64,000 nt of DNA from Negativicutes bacterium (lineage in GTDB: Bacteria > Bacillota_C > Negativicutes > Sporomusales_B > JARLHX01): NCBI GenBank assembly GCA_031292015.1, contig JARLHY010000085.1, positions 1 through 64,000 of the forward strand, given 5' to 3'. The position numbers were made by a program, and so were the translations under genes. The notes beneath the pieces are model-generated. The model saw nothing but the letters and a program-made list of their open reading frames with translations. It searched no databases and had not been told where the DNA came from. Shown one piece after another: positions 42,580 through 51,402 of the stretch (positions within the stretch are counted from its first letter, which is position 1; the number at the start of each line of letters is the position of its first letter).

Positions 42580-42637
42580 CGCGGAGACCGCAACATGCCG
42601 GACAGACGAAGCTCCGGACATCTTTGCGGTCTCCGCG
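42580..42637. repeat. 14-bp perfect inverted repeat with structured loop
   Basis: CGCGGAGACCGCAA (42580-42593) and TTGCGGTCTCCGCG (42624-42637). The loop contains CCGGACAGACGAAGCTCC, nearly identical to 35841-35858. No T-tract follows on either strand, so it is not a simple terminator. It sits between thiM and the D-threonine-aldolase-like gene. Confidence 0.6.
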
Positions 42638-42717
42638 GCCTGAAGTCGGGTGGAAAAACGGTCAAGTCCCGTTCCTTTCCATCCCGTTTGCCTTTTTACC
42701 TATCGTTTTCCCTTTTA

Positions 42718-43527
42718 TCAGAGCTGTTTCGGCGGACGTTTCTTCAGCAGTTCGGTGAATTCGGCCTGATCCAGGCTGTACAGGGCGTCAAGGAACTGCA
42801 CCGCGAAGGTGCCGGGGCCTTTGCAGCCGCTCGCCGCTTTCTGAGCCGCGGCGCCGTAGAAGGCCAGGGCTGCCAGCACTCCCAGTTGCCGGTTGTCGGC
42901 CACCGCCAGGAAAGCGCCGGTCAGGGAGGTCAGGGCGCAGCCTGTCCCTGTCACCGACTGAAGGAGGCTGTGACCGGTGGTATTGGCGAAAACCGCGCCG
43001 CCGTCGGTGACATAATCGGTTTCGCCGGTGGCGGCCACCAGTGCTCCGGTCTGGCGGGCGAGCCCCTGGACGGTCTCGGTGTCAAGGTCGCCGCCCAGGC
43101 TGTCCACGCCTTTTACCCGACCGGACAGGCCGGCCAGGAAACTGATTTCGCCGTAATTGCCGCGGATCAGGGCCAGCTTTATGTCATGGATGATGCGGTC
43201 CGCATTGGTGTTGCGGTAGGAGGTGGCCCCCGCCCCCACGGGATCGAATACCACCGGAGTGCCGCAAGCGTTGGCGCTTTGTCCGGCTTTCAAAAAGTAG
43301 TCCACCTGGCGGGGATGCAGGGTACCAATGTTGAGAACAAGTACACCGGCTATCTTCGCCAGTTCCTCGGCTTCCTGCTCGCCTTCGGACATGATCGGCG
43401 ACGCCCCCACCGCCAAAAGGACATTGGCGGTGAAGTTGGTAACCACGGTGTTGGTGATGTTGTAGACCAGCGGCTGCCTGGTCCGGACCGCCTGGCGAAC
43501 AGCCCACAGTTGGGCGATATCAATCAT
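42718..43527 (-). CDS. thiM: Hydroxyethylthiazole kinase
   Basis: 269 residues. It phosphorylates the thiazole alcohol for salvage into thiamine. Motifs: [28 protein letters not shown] (20-47), [15 protein letters not shown] (substrate site), and the nucleotide-site [18 protein letters not shown] with the conserved Cys. Follows thiE by 18 nt and is the last gene of the TPP-riboswitch operon. A GGGGG ribosome site precedes the ATG. Confidence 0.95.
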   Translation of the reverse strand: MIDIAQLWAVRQAVRTRQPLVYNITNTVVTNFTANVLLAVGASPIMSEGEQEAEELAKIAGVLVLNIGTLHPRQVDYFLKAGQSANACGTPVVFDPVGAGATSYRNTNADRIIHDIKLALIRGNYGEISFLAGLSGRVKGVDSLGGDLDTETVQGLARQTGALVAATGETDYVTDGGAVFANTTGHSLLQSVTGTGCALTSLTGAFLAVADNRQLGVLAALAFYGAAAQKAASGCKGPGTFAVQFLDALYSLDQAEFTELLKKRPPKQL

Positions 43528-43545
43528 TTTATAACCCCCTACTTG

Positions 43546-44178
43546 TCAATCCTGCAGCTTAAAGGCCTGGATGATGCGCCGGGCCGCGTCCGCCGGGTCG
43601 CCGCTGTCGAAAATGGCGGAAATGACTGCCGCTCCGTCGGCTCCGGCAGCCGCCACCTGGTCCACGTTGGCCGGTCCAATGCCGCCGATGCCCACAATGC
43701 GGGCCGACGGGAACTCGGCTCTCAGCCGGGCGACGACCGTCAGGCCGCAGACCGCCTTGGCGTCTTTTTTGGTGGTAGTGGCGAAGACCGGCCCGACGCC
43801 GATATAATCGGCGCCCTGCAGCAGGGCCTCCCGGCCCTGTTCATAGCTGGTGGCCGACACGCCGATGATCCGGCCGGGAAAAAGAGCCCGGGCCGCGACC
43901 AGCGGCAGATCGTCCTGGCCTACGTGCAGCCCGTCGGCTTCCACGGCCAGGGCGATATCCAGACGGTCGTTGATGATGAGCGGCACCTTGTATTTTTGAC
44001 TCAGGACTTTCAGCTTGCCGGCCTCCTGCAGCATCTGCCGGCTGCTTCTGGTTTTGGCGCGGTACTGCAGAACTCCGGTCCCGGCGGCCAGAACCTGCTC
44101 GATGACACCATCAATGCCGCTCCTGTCGAGATAATAGTCGTCGGTAGCCAGATACAGCCGGTAATCAATATTTTTCAT
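43546..44178 (-). CDS. thiE: Thiamine-phosphate synthase
   Basis: 210 residues. It joins HMP pyrophosphate and thiazole phosphate to thiamine phosphate. Motifs: VLQYRAKTRSSRQML (30-45), LIINDRLDIALAVEADGLHVGQDDLP, IGVSATSYEQ, GADYIGVGPVFATTTKKDA and IGGIGPANV. The frame opens at a TTG at 44199; the ATG at 44178 has GGGGGAA 7 nt upstream and is preferred. It lies between the alpha/beta hydrolase (48 nt) and thiM, in the operon controlled by the TPP riboswitch. Confidence 0.95.
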   Translation of the reverse strand: MKNIDYRLYLATDDYYLDRSGIDGVIEQVLAAGTGVLQYRAKTRSSRQMLQEAGKLKVLSQKYKVPLIINDRLDIALAVEADGLHVGQDDLPLVAARALFPGRIIGVSATSYEQGREALLQGADYIGVGPVFATTTKKDAKAVCGLTVVARLRAEFPSARIVGIGGIGPANVDQVAAAGADGAAVISAIFDSGDPADAARRIIQAFKLQD

Positions 44179-44225
44179 CCGTGTATTCCCCCATCCCAAT
44201 AAACTTCAATGCAGTGCAGTGTTTT

Positions 44226-45215
44226 TCAGCGGCCGGCTTCAGCCGGCGGCAGGGTTTGGATAAAGCCGCGCACCAGAGCGCGGTATTCGGCTTTGTCGGC
44301 GAAAATGGCCATAGCGTGGCCCACTTTGGGAAAGGTGTGCATTTGCCGGTAGCCTGCGGTTGCCGCGTAAAGCTGGCGACACATGGCCACAGGCACCAGC
44401 GGGTCGGCTTCGCCGTGCAGATACAGCACCGGAGTAGTCACCTTCGCCACCGACCGCAGCGGCAGAACGTCGTGGTAGAGGAACCCGGCCTTCAGGTAGG
44501 CGACGATGCTGGAATATTTCAATAAGATACTGATCAGCAGCGGATTGTGCAGGCTGAGGCTGGCATCGAGCTGCTGGGTCAGGAGATCCTCCAGACTGGA
44601 GTAGGCGCTGTCGGCGATATAGAAGTTCACCCGCCGGGAGGACTCGTTCAGTTCGGCGTGCAAAAGAGCGGTAGCCGCCCCCATCGATACGCCGTGGACC
44701 CCGATGACGCCTTGGGGTTGCCGCTGTTTCAGCCAGTCCACCCATTGGTCGAGATCGTATTTCTCATAATGGCCCCAGGTCAGCGAATCGCCGCCGCTGG
44801 CGCCATGGGCCCGCGAGTCGTAGATGAGAAGGTTGTAACCGGCTCCGAGGTACAGATCGGCGTACCACAACCCCATCAGGCGGCTGGCGGACACGCCGTG
44901 GACAAAAATAACGGTCTTGTCGGATGGCGTGGGACTGGGCAGGTAGGTCCCCTGAAGGGGATAGCCGAAACGGGACTGGATGGTGACGTCCTGCCAGGAC
45001 TTCGTCCGCTTGCCCTGGTCCAGCTCAGCCTGCAGCGAGTTAAACCGCTCCAGCCCGATGCGGGTGTTCAGCACGCAGAACTCATCGTAAAAAACGGCTC
45101 CGATAAGCAGCCCGGCCGTGTTGACAAGGACTGCCGCCACCACCACCAGGACAAGGGCAACCCGCCGCCAGATTTTTCGTTTGTGAGAGCGGTACTCGGC
45201 GTCGTCGTGCATCAT
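44226..45215 (-). CDS. Membrane-anchored alpha/beta hydrolase in the thiamine operon
   Basis: About 329 residues. An N-terminal signal-anchor (about 19-40) precedes an alpha/beta hydrolase domain with oxyanion motif FVHGVSASRLMG, nucleophile Ser in GVHGVSMGAATALL, catalytic Asp in LHGEADPLVP and His in VGHAMAIFAD. The active domain would face outside the cytoplasmic membrane. Starts at 45215 and 45212 share a GGAGGTT site. It lies between cytX (88 nt) and thiE (48 nt) in a TPP-riboswitch unit, which suggests it handles an external thiamine precursor; generic serine hydrolase is the safe call. Confidence 0.85.
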   Translation of the reverse strand: MMHDDAEYRSHKRKIWRRVALVLVVVAAVLVNTAGLLIGAVFYDEFCVLNTRIGLERFNSLQAELDQGKRTKSWQDVTIQSRFGYPLQGTYLPSPTPSDKTVIFVHGVSASRLMGLWYADLYLGAGYNLLIYDSRAHGASGGDSLTWGHYEKYDLDQWVDWLKQRQPQGVIGVHGVSMGAATALLHAELNESSRRVNFYIADSAYSSLEDLLTQQLDASLSLHNPLLISILLKYSSIVAYLKAGFLYHDVLPLRSVAKVTTPVLYLHGEADPLVPVAMCRQLYAATAGYRQMHTFPKVGHAMAIFADKAEYRALVRGFIQTLPPAEAGR

Positions 45216-45302
45216 GCCAACCTCCATGATCACTATTATAGTCAGCACGACGTCATTTGGCAAAGTCTGGACGGAAAAGACAGAGCCGGCCGCGCCGGCT
45301 GT

Positions 45303-46544
45303 CTATACCTGACGGTACAGAGGTTTGGCGATTTTCCGGCAGTATTGCCACTTTTCGGCGTATCTTGCCAGACAAAAGTAAACAAGTCCGGTAACAAAGA
45401 TGTCCGGGATGGTCGCTCCCAGCACCAGCTTGAGATCCAGGAACTGATAGTACAGAGCCACGCCGCCGGCCCACACGGCCACAGCGCACCAGTTCACCAA
45501 TAGTTCCGGCCGGATGGAGCGGTTGCCGCGGAGAAAGTAGTCGGTGAGAACAATGGCAAAGAGCGGTGCGAAGACCGAACCGATGGCCAACAGAAAGTCC
45601 TCGTACTGTTCCATGTCGATGACCAGGGCTAAAGCGGTGCCGATGGCAGTCATAACCAGAGCGACGTGCTTTTCGTTAAGCCCTGAGAACAGATTGGAGA
45701 AACTGACTCCGGCGGAATAAGCGTCCATGAAGGTGGTGGTTACGGTGGCCAGGACGATAATCCCCAGGGCGGTAATCCCCAGATTAGCCGCCAGCAGCAC
45801 CGAGGAAGGATCGGGATCCCCGGCGGTGAGGGCGACCGCCAGACCGATGATGTACATCCAGCAGCTGCCGGCGAAATAGCCCAGCCAGCTGCCCCAGGCG
45901 GCGCCTTTGGCCGATCTGGCGTAGCGGGTGTAGTCGGCGATCAGCGGCAGCCAGCTGAGGGGCATGACGACACTGAGCTCCACCGCTTCGCTGAAGGACA
46001 TGTCACCGGACGGAGCCTGAGCCAGAGCGCCGGGGGATTTAAAGATGGTGACGCTCATGACAACGGTGAGGCCAAGCAGCAGCAGCACCGCCGCCATATT
46101 GACCTTCTTCCAGCCGCCTTCGCGGCCGAGGAGGATCCAGAGAAAAATCATCGCACCGATGGCAATGCTCCAGAGCTTGAAATTGTCGACCTGCCACAGC
46201 ATGGTGCTGATCTGGTTGGCCGATTTGGCGGCAGAGATGACCATGATGGCTGTCCAGCCGATCAGCTGCAGCACATTCAAAACCGAAAATAGTCCTGACC
46301 CATACACGCCAAAGGAAATACGGGTGGACTCAATGGCCGGGGTGCGTTCCCTGGTGCCGATGACCCCGCCCAGCACCAGCAGAGTGGTGCCGATCAAGTG
46401 ACCCAAAAGTACCGCCAACACGCCTTGGGTAAAGCCGAGGGGAGCCAGAAGACCGCCGGCGAGAATCTCGGCCACCGAAACGGCGGCGCCGAACCACAGG
46501 AAAAGAAAGTGGGGGAATTTCACGGTGTAGGCATTTTGACTCAT
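45303..46544 (-). CDS. cytX: Hydroxymethylpyrimidine transporter, CytX type
   Basis: 413 residues with about 12 membrane helices, of the NCS1 cytosine/purine/thiamine permease family. It starts FPHFLFLWFGAAVSVAEILAGGLLAPLGF, typical of CytX, with PLSWLPLIADYTRYARSAKGAAWGSWLGY in the middle. CytX is the predicted importer of hydroxymethylpyrimidine; substrate assignment rests on the TPP riboswitch upstream and thiE/thiM downstream. AAAGCAGG precedes the ATG. Confidence 0.9.
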   Translation of the reverse strand: MSQNAYTVKFPHFLFLWFGAAVSVAEILAGGLLAPLGFTQGVLAVLLGHLIGTTLLVLGGVIGTRERTPAIESTRISFGVYGSGLFSVLNVLQLIGWTAIMVISAAKSANQISTMLWQVDNFKLWSIAIGAMIFLWILLGREGGWKKVNMAAVLLLLGLTVVMSVTIFKSPGALAQAPSGDMSFSEAVELSVVMPLSWLPLIADYTRYARSAKGAAWGSWLGYFAGSCWMYIIGLAVALTAGDPDPSSVLLAANLGITALGIIVLATVTTTFMDAYSAGVSFSNLFSGLNEKHVALVMTAIGTALALVIDMEQYEDFLLAIGSVFAPLFAIVLTDYFLRGNRSIRPELLVNWCAVAVWAGGVALYYQFLDLKLVLGATIPDIFVTGLVYFCLARYAEKWQYCRKIAKPLYRQV

Positions 46545-46601
46545 GGCGCACCTGCTTTCAAAATAATCTGACTAGTTGTGGCGGTGAGCAGGTTAGGCAA
46601 T

Positions 46602-46629
46602 CAAAAAGTGCATCCGCGTGGATGCACTT
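46602..46629 (-). terminator. Riboswitch-controlled terminator
   Basis: AAGTGCATCC / GGATGCACTT around a GCGT loop, followed on the minus strand by TTTTT. It lies between the TPP aptamer and the cytX start, as expected for transcription attenuation. Confidence 0.85.
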
Positions 46630-46646
46630 ATTTTTACTCTCACTTG

Positions 46647-46738
46647 TAGTCATCCCTACGCTGGCATTACCCAGATCAGGTTAAAGGGTCATAGACATAA
46701 CGGTCTATATCTCAGCCGGCCTTCCAGCCCCCCTTGCC
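46647..46738 (-). promoter_or_regulatory. TPP riboswitch (THI element)
   Basis: On the minus strand the conserved blocks appear in order: GGGGGGCTGG, GGCTGAGA, ACCCTTTAACCTGATCTGG (46665-46691) and GTAATGCCAGCGTAGGGA. It binds thiamine pyrophosphate; with the hairpin downstream it should switch off the cytX-hydrolase-thiE-thiM operon when TPP is plentiful. Confidence 0.96.
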
Positions 46739-46860
46739 CACCACTATTCTGTTTACCAACATCTTACTCTATTTTTCCGCAGCTGTAAATCAAAATCTGC
46801 GCCCGGCCAGGAAGCCCCGCTGGGCTGCAAATGGTAATGATGCCGAATCCTGTCATATTC

Positions 46861-46888
46861 TTGTCACATATTGAGGTTACAGTAAAAT
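46861..46888 (+). promoter_or_regulatory. Candidate sigma-A promoter
   Basis: TTGTCA (46861-46866), 16 bp, TAAAAT (46883-46888), 65 nt ahead of the gene at 46953. Confidence 0.55.
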
Positions 46889-46952
46889 TGAGCTGTTTGA
46901 CCGTCCGACCTGATCCGTTCCAGCAAGGAAACGACTGAAAGGAGGTCCTGTT

Positions 46953-47864
46953 TTGCGACGCAAAGACCTTGTTTTACTGTTTTTACTGCTGCTGGCGCTT
47001 GCCTTCCCGGCGACGGCCCTGGCCGCGGAAGTGAAAGAAATCATCGCTGAAGGCACCTACTGCATGGGGGATGGAGAAACGCCCACTGTGGCGGAGGAAC
47101 GTGCCCTGCTTCAGGCTAAACGGGCGGCGGTGGAGCAGGCGGGAACGTATGTGGAAAGTTATTCGAAAACGCTGAACTATCAGCTGACAGCCGACGAAAT
47201 AGCCGTCATATCGTCAGGAGTGCTGGAGGTCACGGTGCTGGACAAGCAGCGGACTGTCGCCGGTTCCGGCATCAACTTCTGGGTGAAAATCAAAGCGCTG
47301 GTGTCCACCGACAAGATAGAAGACATGGCGGCGAAGGTCAAGGAAAAGTCGCTGGTGGACGACTACAAGAAACTACAGGAAGACTACGACAAGAGCCAGC
47401 AGGAGGTCGCCCAGCTGAAGCAGCGGCTGCAGCAGACCGGCGACGATAAGGAAAAAGCCGTCATCCGCACCCAGATCACAGCCAGCGAGACCGGATTCCA
47501 GGCCAGTTCCTGGCTGGAGCAGGGCAACAGTCAACTGGCGGCGCGAAACTACTACCGGGCCATCGAAGCCTACGGCCAGGCGATACAGTTAAACCCCAGC
47601 AGCGCCAGGGCCTATCTGAAACGCGGCCACGCCTATATCATGACCGGACAGTACCGGCTGGCCATCGCGGACTTTGACGCAGCTCTGGCTATTCGCCCGG
47701 AACTGGTTTTTGCCCATTATTCCAAAGGTTATGCCTATGACCACCTTGGATACAGGCGTGCAGCCATGCAGGCCTACCGCACTTACATAGAATATGCCCC
47801 GCCCGAGCAACAGGTTTATGTTGACAGAGCCAGGTACCGTCTGCGGGCGCTGCGATCATGGTAG
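46953..47864 (+). CDS. Exported TPR-repeat protein
   Basis: 303 residues, TTG start after GGAGGTCC. Signal peptide (LVLLFLLLLALAFPATALA, cleavage near 25), a domain with repeated strands (about 28-125; LQAKRAAVEQAGTYVESYSKT resembles LPP20/FlgT N-terminal regions), a coiled coil (about 130-170) and three TPR units (about 185-295: ARNYYRAIEAYGQAIQLNP, AIADFDAALAIRPE). Presumably periplasmic and protein-binding. It pairs with the next exported gene, 25 nt downstream, which has a similar N-terminal region (ARRAAVVDAYRNL). Confidence 0.82.
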   Translation: MRRKDLVLLFLLLLALAFPATALAAEVKEIIAEGTYCMGDGETPTVAEERALLQAKRAAVEQAGTYVESYSKTLNYQLTADEIAVISSGVLEVTVLDKQRTVAGSGINFWVKIKALVSTDKIEDMAAKVKEKSLVDDYKKLQEDYDKSQQEVAQLKQRLQQTGDDKEKAVIRTQITASETGFQASSWLEQGNSQLAARNYYRAIEAYGQAIQLNPSSARAYLKRGHAYIMTGQYRLAIADFDAALAIRPELVFAHYSKGYAYDHLGYRRAAMQAYRTYIEYAPPEQQVYVDRARYRLRALRSW

Positions 47865-47889
47865 ATTTTAAGCGAAAGAGGTGAACAAT

Positions 47890-48789
47890 TTGTCAAAAAA
47901 ACCAATCCTTCTTGCCTTCCTTGCCGCGTTATGCCTTATGCTCCTGCCGGTGGTCGCTTTCGCCGCCGAAACCAATGTCAATATCACCGTCAATCCCCAG
48001 GCCGGCGGCGCGCCGGTAACCGAGATCAAGGGCGCCGTCAACTGGGACCAGGGGGTTATCCAGGCCTCCGGCACCGGGGTGCCGCCCGCCCAGTCCAGCG
48101 GTCCGGCCCAGGCTAACGCCATGGCCCGCCGGGCAGCGGTGGTGGACGCCTACCGCAATCTGACCGAGCTGATCGGCGGCGTCCGGGTGGAAGCCGAGAC
48201 GACAGTGAAAAACTTCGAAGTCGCCAGCGATGTGGTCAGAACCAGGATTTCCGGACTGATCCAGGGCGCGAAGATCGTCAGCGAACAGTCGATGCCGGAC
48301 GGTTCCTATCAGGTAACGATGCAGGTCAGCCTGTTCGGTGCCAACAGTGTGGCTGCGGCCATCAAGGAACAAATGCAGCCTGTCGAGATTTTGCCTGTCC
48401 CCGGCCCTTCCCCCTCCTATCAGCCGCCGGCCGCGACCATCCCCAGATACACCGGCGTAATCGTGGATGCCAGAGGCCTGGGGCTTGAGCGGGTCATGTC
48501 GCCCCGGATCTATGATGAGTCCGGGCGCATCGTCTACGGCAACATGTACATCAATGCCGACAATGTCGTGCGTTACGGCATGGTCGATTACGCCGGCTCA
48601 CCGGAACTGGTGACCGCCGCCACCGCCGGCAACTCCCGCGCCGGCAACAACCCGATCATCGTCAAGGCCGTCGGCCTGAAGGACTTCAACGCCAATGTCG
48701 TCATCAGCCAGGCCGACGCCGACATGATCCTGGCCGCCAACGTCCAGGCCGGATTTTTCGCCAAAACCGCGGTAGTGTTCGAACAGTAG
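47890..48789 (+). CDS. Exported LPP20-like protein
   Basis: 299 residues from the TTG at 47890 (GAGGTGA lies just before it; the GTG at 47881 is part of that site). Signal peptide to about residue 26 (VVAFAAE), then an N-terminal region with AMARRAAVVDAYRNLTELIGGVRVEAETTVKNFEVASDVVRTRISGLIQGAKIV cut as in LPP20/FlgT-like proteins, a proline-rich linker (about 170-190), and a C-terminal domain with VDARGLGLERVMSPRIYDESG. No lipobox seen. Operon with the TPR protein. Envelope or flagellar-type assembly role is possible but not shown. Confidence 0.75.
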   Translation: MSKKPILLAFLAALCLMLLPVVAFAAETNVNITVNPQAGGAPVTEIKGAVNWDQGVIQASGTGVPPAQSSGPAQANAMARRAAVVDAYRNLTELIGGVRVEAETTVKNFEVASDVVRTRISGLIQGAKIVSEQSMPDGSYQVTMQVSLFGANSVAAAIKEQMQPVEILPVPGPSPSYQPPAATIPRYTGVIVDARGLGLERVMSPRIYDESGRIVYGNMYINADNVVRYGMVDYAGSPELVTAATAGNSRAGNNPIIVKAVGLKDFNANVVISQADADMILAANVQAGFFAKTAVVFEQ

Positions 48790-48818
48790 CGGGATCTTGC
48801 AGTATATAGTAAGAAAAG

Positions 48819-48850
48819 AGAACCGGCAGTCTATGCCGGTTCTTTGTTTT
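48819..48850 (+). terminator. Terminator after the LPP20-like gene
   Basis: AGAACCGGCA / TGCCGGTTCT with a 5-nt loop, then TTGTTTTT. Confidence 0.88.
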
Positions 48851-48880
48851 TGCCTGCGAAAAAAATGTGCGGGTCGGTCG

Positions 48881-48909
48881 TTGTCGTATTTCCCGGGACG
48901 GATTATAAT
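48881..48909 (+). promoter_or_regulatory. Sigma-A promoter of the MFS gene
   Basis: TTGTCG (48881-48886), 17 bp, TATAAT (48904-48909), 45 nt ahead of the ATG at 48954. Confidence 0.7.
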
Positions 48910-48953
48910 GTTACCATTGGAATCCACTACTGCCACTGTGAGGAGCTTTGTTT

Positions 48954-50234
48954 ATGGCCAAGCCTACCCGCGTCCGCCATCTGGTTCTGTCGATGATCTG
49001 TCTGCTCTACTTTGTCGCTTATCTCGACCGGGTGAATATTTCGGTAGCCGCCCCGGCGATCATGCAGGAGTTCGCCATCAGCAAAGTCGAGCTTGGAGCG
49101 GTGTTCGCTGCGTTTTCGGTGGGTTATGTCCTGCTGCAGATTCCCTTCGGCCGCCTGGGCGACAGGCTCGGGCCCCGTCTCGTCCTTACCGGGCTGGTGA
49201 CTCTCTGGTCGATTATGACCGGGATCACGGGTCTGGCCTGGAATCTGACATCCCTGGCGGTGGCCCGGCTCGGTCTCGGCGTCGGGCAGGCCGGGGCGTT
49301 CCCCAACGCGACCCGGGCTTTTTCCGACTGGGTCCCGGCCTCCGGCCGGGGGTTCTTTCAAGGGCTGACCCAGGCCTGTGCCCGTTTCGGCAGCGCCATC
49401 ACGCCCTGGATTGTGGCGCCGATGGTGGCTGTATGGGGCTGGCGGACGGCCTTCTTTTTCTGCGGCGTGACCGGGCTTGTCTGGGCGGGGCTATGGTATT
49501 TCTGGTACCGCAACAGTCCGCGGGAATACGACGCCCACTGGGGCGGGATCAACCAGGCGGAACAGGATCTCATCTCCCAGGGAAAAGGCGCTGCCGGCAC
49601 CGCACCGGCATTGCCGGTAAAGCGGCTGCTGCAGAGCAGGAACATGTGGGCCCTGTGCGCCAGCTATTTTTGCTACTGCTACTGTTTCTGGATCTTTCTC
49701 ACCTGGCTCCCCACCTATCTGGTGGAAGCCCGGGGCTTCTCCTTCCTGGGGATGGGCTTTTTCGCCAGCGTGCCGTTTCTCTTAGGCGGCGTCGGCGGCA
49801 TCCTGGGCGGGTGGCTGTCGGACAAAATCCTGGACCGGACCAACAACCGCAAACTGGCCAGGCGCCTGGTGGCCATACCCGGCCTGCTGTGGGCGGCCTT
49901 CTTCCTGATCCCGGGGGTGTTGACCGACTCCCCGTTTTTGTCGATCGCCTGCCTGGCCAGCTCGCTGTTCGGCCTGGAGCTGTCCATCGGCGTGTACTGG
50001 GCGGTGTGTCTGGATGTCGGGCACGAACACGCCGGCACGGTGTCCGGGATGATGAATTCCCTCGGCAGCATGAGCTCCATCGGCTCCCCCTTCCTGTTCG
50101 GAGCCATCGTTCAGTACACCGGCTCCTGGGAGTATCCCTTCCTGGTGTCCAGCGCCTTTTTGTTCGCCGGGGCGCTGGTGCTGCTGTGGTTCGACCCCCA
50201 GCTGACGCTGAGCGAGGAATTGCAGCTGAAATAA
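48954..50234 (+). CDS. MFS transporter (anion:cation symporter family)
   Basis: 426 residues with 12 predicted helices. The start RHLVLSMICLLYFVAYLDRVNISVAAPAIMQEF and the loop GRLGDRLGPRLVLTG between helices 2 and 3 are typical of the ACS group, which imports organic acids such as hexuronates, phthalate or tartrate with protons. Substrate cannot be told. GAGGAG lies before the ATG at 48954. It stands alone between its own promoter and a terminator overlapping its stop. Confidence 0.9.
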   Translation: MAKPTRVRHLVLSMICLLYFVAYLDRVNISVAAPAIMQEFAISKVELGAVFAAFSVGYVLLQIPFGRLGDRLGPRLVLTGLVTLWSIMTGITGLAWNLTSLAVARLGLGVGQAGAFPNATRAFSDWVPASGRGFFQGLTQACARFGSAITPWIVAPMVAVWGWRTAFFFCGVTGLVWAGLWYFWYRNSPREYDAHWGGINQAEQDLISQGKGAAGTAPALPVKRLLQSRNMWALCASYFCYCYCFWIFLTWLPTYLVEARGFSFLGMGFFASVPFLLGGVGGILGGWLSDKILDRTNNRKLARRLVAIPGLLWAAFFLIPGVLTDSPFLSIACLASSLFGLELSIGVYWAVCLDVGHEHAGTVSGMMNSLGSMSSIGSPFLFGAIVQYTGSWEYPFLVSSAFLFAGALVLLWFDPQLTLSEELQLK

Positions 50235-50264
50235 CGCCGCCTCGCAGGCGGCGTTATTGGTTTT
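50230..50264. terminator. Bidirectional terminator
   Basis: AATAACGCCGCC / GGCGGCGTTATT (50230-50241, 50247-50258) overlapping the stops of the MFS gene and the convergent DUF2156 gene; TTTT follows in plus direction. Confidence 0.8.
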
Positions 50265-51159
50265 CGACTGGCACGGCCTGGTATTTTTCCAGCAGCGAGG
50301 AGGGTCGGTAAGAGAGTTTCGCGGTCCGAAGACCTTCCACTCCCAGGTCTTCCTCCCTGTTGATATACGCGTTGTCGGGCCACTGCCGGCGGCAGAACTC
50401 GCGGTTGATCATCGGATAGAGGCCGCGGACGGCGGCGGCGGCTTTTTCGGTGTGGATGACGGCGGTGTCGGCGCAAAGCGACTCCCCCAGGGTCATAGCC
50501 CTGATCTTTCCGTCGATTTCGATGACGGCTCCTTTAAGCTCCAGGGCCGAATATTGCTGCAGCAGTTCCTGGGTCGCGTCCCGCTCGGTTTTCAAATAGC
50601 GGGACGGCGGGTGGTGCTCAAACCACTCGGCGACATAGGCGGTGCAGGCCGGCAGGTTGGTCTCGGTCAGCGGCTGGTAGACATAATCGCCGTGCTCCTT
50701 CAGGAAGGCGTGAATATGGTTCCGCTTGCCGCTGTAGCGTCGGCCGGCCAGCTCCCGGAGATCTTCGCCCCGGTAGAGGTAATCGAAGCTGTCGCGGGTG
50801 GGAGTAAGAACATAGCGCCCCGGCGCCTGGCTGGAGAAAAGGGAAAGAAACCGCCCGGTGATGCCGCGCATATAAAAAGGCTTGCCGACAGAGCGGAAAT
50901 AATCCTCGATGGCGGCCAGCGCCGCCGGGAAGTCGCCGTTTTCGGCCCCGTAGGGAGGCAGGGCGAAGGGGCGTCCGCTGAAATCCAGGAACAGACAGAG
51001 GCAGCCGGCGGCGATGCCCCAGCGGATATTGCCGGCCTTGCGCCACATGAAGTGATAGGTGAAGGTGCACTCGGAATTATTGTACTGGCCTTTGGCAAAA
51101 AAGCTGTCGAACACCGGCTTGTCGGCAAGCTCGATCTCTTTCAGGTTGATGACCGCCAC
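50254..51159 (-). CDS. DUF2156 / LPG synthetase-like GNAT protein
   Basis: 301 residues of the DUF2156 group, two GNAT-like folds related to the C-terminal domain of phosphatidylglycerol lysyltransferase. Visible family segments: SECTFTYHFMWRKAG (30-44), FDYLYRGEDLRELAGRRYSGKRNHIHAFLK, ALELKGAVIEIDGKIRAMTLGE and INREFCRRQWPDNAYINREEDLGVEGLRTAKLSYRP at the end. Lacks the membrane domain of MprF. It may aminoacylate or acylate an unknown acceptor. A single-gene unit. Confidence 0.85.
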   Translation of the reverse strand: MAVINLKEIELADKPVFDSFFAKGQYNNSECTFTYHFMWRKAGNIRWGIAAGCLCLFLDFSGRPFALPPYGAENGDFPAALAAIEDYFRSVGKPFYMRGITGRFLSLFSSQAPGRYVLTPTRDSFDYLYRGEDLRELAGRRYSGKRNHIHAFLKEHGDYVYQPLTETNLPACTAYVAEWFEHHPPSRYLKTERDATQELLQQYSALELKGAVIEIDGKIRAMTLGESLCADTAVIHTEKAAAAVRGLYPMINREFCRRQWPDNAYINREEDLGVEGLRTAKLSYRPSSLLEKYQAVPVENQ

Positions 51160-51320
51160 GCTCCTTGAAGTCGATTCTCCATAGCCATATTTTATACTAT
51201 TTTCGGAGAAACCTGAACGTCAACAAGAAAAACTGCGGCTGCCCCGAGGAGTGAACCGGAAACTGGCGGGGTATATCCTTTACTGAAGAAGCAGCAGAAA
51301 ATTATATATGAACTAAAACA

Positions 51321-51346
51321 GGAAAAAGAGCACTTTGTGCTCTTTT
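51321..51346 (-). terminator. Terminator of the aco/lip operon
   Basis: AAAAGAGCAC / GTGCTCTTTT with a 3-nt loop, 57 nt beyond the lipA stop, with TTTTT on the minus strand. Confidence 0.8.
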
Positions 51347-51402
51347 CTTCTTGTTTCAATCGCCTGCAGGCGTCATAACCGACTCTGCCTCTCAGCCACG
51401 AT

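Noticed and set aside
42595..44202. 535-codon plus-strand frame across thiM and thiE
   Set aside because: Antisense to both thiamine genes, which carry all family motifs.
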